This document shows positions 59,234-64,000 of a DNA stretch of 64,000 nucleotides, in pieces (positions within the stretch are counted from its first letter, which is position 1; the number at the start of each line of letters is the position of its first letter). Under the pieces are notes generated by a model. The model saw nothing but the letters and a program-made list of their open reading frames with translations, was not told where the DNA came from and did no database searches. Source of the stretch: Epidermidibacterium keratini (GTDB lineage Bacteria; Actinomycetota; Actinomycetes; Mycobacteriales; Antricoccaceae); the NCBI RefSeq assembly GCF_009834025.1, contig NZ_CP047156.1:806001-870000 (forward strand), written 5' to 3'. Position numbers and translations under genes: made by a program.

Positions 59234-60169
59234 TCAACGCGACAGCTGGATGATCGAGAAAAGTCCGGGAAACAGGGCGAAGAGGACGGTCACCGGAAGC
59301 ACCAGGAAGACGACCGGTACGAGCATCGCGACTTCCTTGCGGCCACCGGCTTCCAAGAGCCGACGTTTGCCCTGCTCGCGCACGTCGGCGGCCTGAGCGC
59401 GCAGTACGTCGGCCAGCGGCGTGCCGCGTTCCATCGCGACGACGATGCCATCGATAAAGCGACTCAACGGCTCAAGCCGGCTTGCGTTTGCCATGCGCTC
59501 CAGCGACTCCGCGAGCGGCATACCGGTCTTCGCATCGGCAAGGGCGCGTTGAATCGAACGTCCGAGCTCGCCGCCGACCAGCCGCGACACTCGCTCAAGC
59601 GCGGCCTGCGGCGCCTCGCCAGCAGTCACGGCCAAGGCAAGAAGGTCTGCGACGACAGGAAACTCGGTGAGCATTCGCTCGTCGCGGCGGCGCACTTGCT
59701 GAGTCAGCCACCAGTCACGACCAAGCACGCCGCCTACCAGTCCAGCGACGGCGAGCAGCGCGATCGAGCCGACGACCACCTGCCCGCTCAGCAGCGACAT
59801 CACCGCGCCGACCAGCGCTCCGGTCGTCAGCCCGATCGCTGCCCACACGACCTGCTCAAACCGAATGTCCTCCACGGTGCGCTCGTCATCGAGCGCCACA
59901 AGCCGGCGGCGTACCGACTCCGAGCCGCCGACCCAGCGGTCGATGGCTGCCGCGATTCGACGCGCCTGTGGAGTGAGGCGGCCAAGTGTTCCGCGACCAC
60001 TCGCGTGGGTGGGTGCGATGAGCCGCGAGGGGCGAGGCGTCTCGCGCAGGTACGGCGCGATGCGGTCAGCGAGACTGATCGTGCGTGCCGGCGGCGCGCC
60101 GGTAATGATCAGCAGCAGTCCGCCGGCGGCTACAAGCCCAAGCAACGCCCCGAGCACGGTCATGGTCAT
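59234..60169 (-). CDS. tadC: Tad pilus membrane platform protein TadC
   Basis: A 311-residue type II secretion F-domain protein with membrane segments at about residues 3-22, 110-155 and 280-305. VSRLVGGELGRSIQRALADA and ANASRLEPLSRFIDGIVVAM match the TadC F domain. The ATG overlaps the tadB stop by 4 bases. Confidence 0.88.
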   Translation of the reverse strand: MTMTVLGALLGLVAAGGLLLIITGAPPARTISLADRIAPYLRETPRPSRLIAPTHASGRGTLGRLTPQARRIAAAIDRWVGGSESVRRRLVALDDERTVEDIRFEQVVWAAIGLTTGALVGAVMSLLSGQVVVGSIALLAVAGLVGGVLGRDWWLTQQVRRRDERMLTEFPVVADLLALAVTAGEAPQAALERVSRLVGGELGRSIQRALADAKTGMPLAESLERMANASRLEPLSRFIDGIVVAMERGTPLADVLRAQAADVREQGKRRLLEAGGRKEVAMLVPVVFLVLPVTVLFALFPGLFSIIQLSR

Positions 60170-61026
60170 CGCAGCACCCGCTCTTCTTCAGGCAGCCGGC
60201 CGATGCGCAGCATGATCCGGTAGGCGACGACGCAGACGACCGCTCCGGCGAGCAAGATCGCCAGCCCGACGGGAGTGTCGTATGCCGCCAGGGTGGTCGA
60301 CTGACTGCCCAGCAACAACAGGACCAACCACGGCGCGGCGACGGCAAGTCGCGCTCCGTTGATCGTCGCCTGCTTGCGCGACTCGATCTCGGCCCTCACC
60401 CGTCCCTCTTCGCGCAGGAACCGCGACAGGGTGCGCAGGACGGTACCGAGCTCGGCACCGCCAACCTCGCGGGTCACCCGAAGAGTCTCGATAACTCTGT
60501 CGCCAATGGGATCTGCCAGTCGCGCCTTGAGCGCATCGAGGCAGTCCGAGAACCGGCCACTGGCACGGTAGTCTGATCCGAAAGCCTCGAATGCCGGTCG
60601 AAGCGCGACCGGCCCGCGATGCGACAGCGCGCTGAGCGCCTCCGGAATCGACAGACCCGCGCGCACTGCGGAGGTCAGGTGGTCGATCGCCTCAGGCCAT
60701 ACCTCACGAAGATCGCTGCGACGCTTGGTGCGCAGCCGGCGTACGACGGCAACCGGCAAAGCGAATCCGCCGATGGCAAACACGGTCGCTATGACGACCG
60801 AGCGCGTGACCAAGAGGATCAGCAGCCCAATGACGAACCCGGACGCTAGCTGCAGCAGCCAGAGATGAGTGTTGGTGAGAGAACCCAATCCCGCGTCGGC
60901 CAGTAGGTCCGTCCGTCGACGACCAATCGCCGTACCCCGCCGTTCGCGTGGCCGCTCGGGAACCGCGATTGCCCACCAGATAAGCAAAAGTCCGACGCCG
61001 GCGACCAGGCCCAGCAGCGCGCCCAT
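60166..61026 (-). CDS. tadB: Tad pilus membrane platform protein TadB
   Basis: A 286-residue F-domain protein: N-terminal helix (GLVAGVGLLLIWWAIAVPER), VWPEAIDHLTSAVRAGLSIP, ALSALSHRGPVALRPAFEAF and VLRTLSRFLREEGRVRAEIE. It partners TadC as the inner-membrane platform driven by TadA. ATG 61026 overlaps the tadA stop (TGATG). Confidence 0.88.
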   Translation of the reverse strand: MGALLGLVAGVGLLLIWWAIAVPERPRERRGTAIGRRRTDLLADAGLGSLTNTHLWLLQLASGFVIGLLILLVTRSVVIATVFAIGGFALPVAVVRRLRTKRRSDLREVWPEAIDHLTSAVRAGLSIPEALSALSHRGPVALRPAFEAFGSDYRASGRFSDCLDALKARLADPIGDRVIETLRVTREVGGAELGTVLRTLSRFLREEGRVRAEIESRKQATINGARLAVAAPWLVLLLLGSQSTTLAAYDTPVGLAILLAGAVVCVVAYRIMLRIGRLPEEERVLR

Positions 61027-62270
61027 CAGCTTGGCCCGGTGCTCATCAGTCGGGCCAGGTCGATGCCGGCGCGGTGGTAGCGCTCGGCGTGCGGCGGGAA
61101 CCCGGTTGCCCGCTCCAGCTGTTCCCCGTTACTCGCCGTGCGCGTGACAAACAGGTCCGTCGTCTCGACAACGTTTCCTTCGGTGCGGCCGGACAGCCCA
61201 AGAATCTCAGTGACGCGGCGGTTGCCGTGCCCGTCATGGCGCAGGTGGACAACGATGTCGATCGCCGTGGCGACGGTGGGTACGACGAACGCGGCCGAGA
61301 TGTTTTCTCCCGCGAGCAACGGCAGAGTGCAGAGTTTGGCGATCGCCTCACGCGCGGAGTTCGCGTGCAGTGAGCACGCACCCGGCAGACCGGAGTTGAG
61401 GGCGATGAGCATGTCGAGCGACTCGTCTTGCCTGACCTCCCCAATCACGATCCGGCTCGGGCGCATCCGCAGCGACTCCTTGACGAGCCGGCGCATCGAG
61501 ATCTCGCCGCTGCCTTCCAGACTCGCCTGCCGGGTCTGCATCCCAATGACATCAGGCTTTCTGATCTGCAACTCGAAGACCTCTTCGACGGTGACGATGC
61601 GCTCTTTGGCCGGGATCGAGTTGCTGAGGGCGTTCAACAGGGTGGTCTTGCCGCTTTGGGTGCCGCCGGCGACGATCACGTTGAGCCCAGCGATCATGGT
61701 CGCCTCGAGGAACGCCGCGGCGTGCGGGGTCAGCGTCCCGAGCGTCACCAGTTCAGTCAGCGAGTGAGCGCGCACGATGAACTTGCGAATGTTGACCGAC
61801 ATGTGGCGGCGCGTGATGTCCGGGATCACGACGTGCAACCGCGAGCCGTCGGGCATAAGCGCATCGACAAACGGGCTCGACAGGTCGATCCGCCGTCCCG
61901 ACGTACGCAGCATGCGTTCGACAAGATCCTCAAGCTGCTTCTCGCGCAGTACGACGGTCGTCAGCTCGCTCACCCCGCGACGGGCGGCGAACACCCGATC
62001 CGGTGAGTTGATCCAGATCTCCTCGACCTCGGGATCATCCAGCAGTGGCTGGATTGGGCCGAATCCGGCAACGGTGTTGACGACCGACTTGGCCAGCGCT
62101 GCTGGATCAGAAATCGGCGGCAGGGCCGAGCTCAAGGCGCGATCGCCGTAGTCGGCGATCACCTCGTCGACGAGCATGCGCACGGCCTCGACATCGGCGA
62201 GCGGATCGAGTCCGCGCCGCCGGATCAGCTCGCGGACCTCTGAGTCCACGACTTCGAGCGCTACCGTCAC
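61026..62270 (-). CDS. tadA: Tad pilus secretion ATPase TadA (CpaF family)
   Basis: A 414-residue type II/IV secretion ATPase. EEIWINSPDRVFAARRG leads into the nucleotide-binding domain with Walker A VAGGTQSGKTTLLNALS, the Asp box region IVTVEEVFELQI and Walker B-like SRIVIGEVRQDESLDML. GTG 62270 follows GGGGA; the frame extends 128 codons further upstream, but that part is Arg/Cys-rich and has no homology character. It is the first gene of the seven-gene tad operon and powers pilus assembly. Confidence 0.93.
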   Translation of the reverse strand: MTVALEVVDSEVRELIRRRGLDPLADVEAVRMLVDEVIADYGDRALSSALPPISDPAALAKSVVNTVAGFGPIQPLLDDPEVEEIWINSPDRVFAARRGVSELTTVVLREKQLEDLVERMLRTSGRRIDLSSPFVDALMPDGSRLHVVIPDITRRHMSVNIRKFIVRAHSLTELVTLGTLTPHAAAFLEATMIAGLNVIVAGGTQSGKTTLLNALSNSIPAKERIVTVEEVFELQIRKPDVIGMQTRQASLEGSGEISMRRLVKESLRMRPSRIVIGEVRQDESLDMLIALNSGLPGACSLHANSAREAIAKLCTLPLLAGENISAAFVVPTVATAIDIVVHLRHDGHGNRRVTEILGLSGRTEGNVVETTDLFVTRTASNGEQLERATGFPPHAERYHRAGIDLARLMSTGPS

Positions 62271-62491
62271 TGTGCGTCCCCAACCGGTTGGCTCTGGGTG
62301 AGTTTTCTGTGTGCTAGCACCATAGGTACTCGACAGGGATCTGCCAACCGGTTGTCCACAGGCCCGAAAAATTGGCATCACCTGCGATTTCAGCGCTCTG
62401 CACCCACTGGCACCACGGGCCACACCTGTTACCGCCGGCGAAATCCGGCACGCCATGGCACAGACCCGGCCGCACCCTCCACAATGGCCGC

Positions 62492-63052
62492 ATGACACAG
62501 TGCGCCGTACCGCAGCCGCCCGCCTTGCATCCCGCACTTGCGAGCCGACGTAGTCCGGACGTGTTTGATGCGGGGGCTGAGGTCTCGCCAGCGGAAGTCG
62601 ACGTACTGCTCGACGCGGCGCGGTTGGCACCGTCGGCCGGAAACTCGCAGCCATGGCGGTTCATCGTCGGCCGGCGCGACGACCCGGTGCACAGGCGGAT
62701 CGCCGCTCACCTCGCGCCCAGCTCCGCGCGGTGGGCACCCGGTGCATCGCTGCTCGTCGTCAACCTCGCGCAGGTGTATGTCGAAGACACCACCGACTGG
62801 CCGTACTCGGAGTTCTCGCACTATGACCTCGGGCAGGCCGTGGCGCACATGACGATCCAAGGGCTAGCGATGGGACTGGACTCCCACCAGTTCCGCGCGT
62901 TCGATCGAGCCGGCGTGGCCGCGGAGTTCGGCGTACCCGACCATTGGGAGGTCACGTCCATGACCGCGATAGGGCGAGCACCGCTACGTGCTGCGAACGC
63001 TGTCCAAGTTCGTGCCTCGCGCGAGGAAGTTACGTGGGCCAGGGATAGCTAG
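62492..63052 (+). CDS. Nitroreductase family protein
   Basis: A 186-residue FMN-dependent nitroreductase-like protein: LASRRSPDVFDAGAEVSPAE, LLDAARLAPSAGNSQPWRFI (the SxxNxQPW flavin motif) and YDLGQAVAHMTIQGLAMGLD. It probably reduces nitro or quinone compounds with NAD(P)H. ATG 62492 is chosen. It is divergent from tadA (221-base gap, with no clear elements) and abuts the epimerase pseudogene. Confidence 0.88.
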   Translation: MTQCAVPQPPALHPALASRRSPDVFDAGAEVSPAEVDVLLDAARLAPSAGNSQPWRFIVGRRDDPVHRRIAAHLAPSSARWAPGASLLVVNLAQVYVEDTTDWPYSEFSHYDLGQAVAHMTIQGLAMGLDSHQFRAFDRAGVAAEFGVPDHWEVTSMTAIGRAPLRAANAVQVRASREEVTWARDS

Positions 63053-63969
63053 TCACTTCAGGATCGTCGCGATTCCGTCGCGGTACGACGTGACCTTGAA
63101 GTCGGGAAATCGTCGAGCGAACTTCGATGAGTCGAAGATATTGTCGGCGGCGTACCGCGGCAGCAGCTCGGACGCCTCCTTGAGCTGACTGTTGATCAAC
63201 GCGCCGAGCTTGAACGCGGCGAGCGGGACCTTCGAGTAGGGCACCTTGCGCCCGAGCAACTCGGAGGCGATCTCGATGATTCCCTTATAGGTCAGGCGAT
63301 TCGGGTCGACCGGCAGGTGCCACGTCTGTCCGTATGCGTCGGGCGCGTTGCCCAGAAGCGCCATTCGCGACTGGCATCCGGGGTCCAGATCAGCGTCCGG
63401 AGCGTATTGTCCTTAAGCGGCACCAGCGCCCGCTTTCCGGCTTTGATGCGATCGAAGATCACCGAGTTGGTGAGGCTCTTGGTATTGCCCGGCCCGTAGA
63501 ACTCCGGCGCTCGGCACACCACCGCATCAATCGTCTCTGCCGCCATCTCGGCGAGCAGCATCGTGGCGATCTCGGCGCGCACCGTCGCCTTACGTCCGAC
63601 CGGATCGAACTTCGTCTCTTCGGTTTGCGTCTGCGACGTCCGGGGATACATGTAGGTGTTGTCGAAGAAGACCAGCTTGCAGTCGTGACCCCGGCACGCC
63701 GCGATGACATTGGCCATCATCGTTGGAAACTGACGCTCCCACAGCGCCGAGTCCATCGGCAAACCCACTGTCAGATAAGCGATCTCGCTACCGGCGACGG
63801 CCGCGCTGGTCGCCTCGGCGTCCATCAGGTCGGCCGTGAAGAGCTGGTCGGTGTCGTTGACCTTGCGTGGGTTGCGGCTCACCAGCCGGATGTCGTGGGT
63901 GAAGTTGCGGTACAGGTCGCGGGTGAGCTCGTCGGCGATCTGACCGTTTGCGCCAAGGACCGTCTGCAC
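63053..63969 (-). pseudogene. NAD-dependent epimerase-like gene with one frameshift
   Basis: Reading from ATG 63969 (MQTVLGANGQIADELTRDLY, an NAD-binding GxxGxxA start) the frame is good to TLRTLIWTPDASR at about 63367, then degenerates to REWRFWATRPTHTDRRG. The expected continuation MALLGNAPDAYGQTWHLPVD is found in another frame and runs to the stop at 63053. A single indel around 63360-63372 accounts for it; an error in the sequence is as likely as a true mutation. The intact protein would be about 305 residues, the usual size. The family handles nucleotide sugars or similar substrates. Confidence 0.85.
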
Positions 63970-64000
63970 GGTGATGCCTCCAGGAAGTGACGACTGAAGC

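Noticed and set aside
62271-62654. 128-codon N-terminal extension of TadA
   Set aside because: Cys/Arg-rich and not ATPase-like; it lies antisense to the nitroreductase start, and GTG 62270 has a ribosome binding site.
1-64000. CRISPR arrays
   Set aside because: No run of regularly spaced near-identical repeats of 25-40 bases was seen. The 39-base periodicity at 31.9-33.6 kb is due to 13-residue protein repeats.

Overview
The window comes from a high-GC actinobacterium. The evidence is: GTG starts and dense ATGA/TGATG gene overlaps; a tmRNA whose inferred tag (AESNQRDFALAA) is close to the mycobacterial one; the ftsE-ftsX-smpB-ssrA neighbourhood with prfB nearby; an F420-type luciferase-like oxidoreductase; a branched-chain 2-oxoacid dehydrogenase operon with a divergent Lrp regulator; and a TadA-TadB-TadC/TadE pilus operon. 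I cannot name the genus from sequence alone.

Layout. 1-7.1 kb: end of a membrane protein gene, an unusual tandem-HAD protein divergent from a LacI regulator with a palindromic operator candidate, and a MarR regulator divergent from a three-gene redox operon (Old Yellow Enzyme, NmrA-like, MDR-type reductase) with two matching operators between them. 7.1-31.1 kb is an accessory island. It starts with remnants of large serine recombinases, each ending in a hairpin and fused in frame to a two-HTH module. A five-gene, fully overlapping minus-strand operon follows: hsdM-hsdS-hsdR plus two proteins of unknown function (222 and 946 aa). hsdS carries three perfect 12-bp repeats in the spacer helix, a likely specificity switch. 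Next comes an integrated conjugative or mobilisable element: small membrane proteins, a VirD4/TraG-like ATPase, a replication-relaxation protein, an MT-A70 methyltransferase, an ArdA-like antirestriction protein, an XRE/ImmA pair and a large serine recombinase. The recombinase frame runs through tRNA-Ala(GGC), which marks the attachment site.

31.1-47.5 kb: methyltransferase, two adjacent acidic DxDGDGxxD (calcium-binding type) repeat proteins, MarR-like regulator, YjbR protein, penicillin-acylase family hydrolase, VOC protein, LLM oxidoreductase, tmRNA, lipoprotein, the bkd operon, a secreted protein/cytosolic protein pair, amidohydrolase and smpB. 47.5-57.5 kb: ftsX and ftsE, then an inserted acyl-CoA catabolism block (three acyl-CoA dehydrogenases, an enoyl-CoA hydratase, a GlxA-type regulator, an MFS permease), then prfB and a CsbD-like gene. 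57.6-62.3 kb: Tad pilus operon. 62.5-64 kb: a nitroreductase and a frameshifted NAD-dependent epimerase.

The most interesting themes are the hsd operon with its two uncharacterised coupled partners, the hsdS repeat, repeated recombinase accretion, and an antirestriction-bearing element next to a restriction system. No CRISPR array was seen. All functional names rest on motifs and family knowledge; no database search was run.
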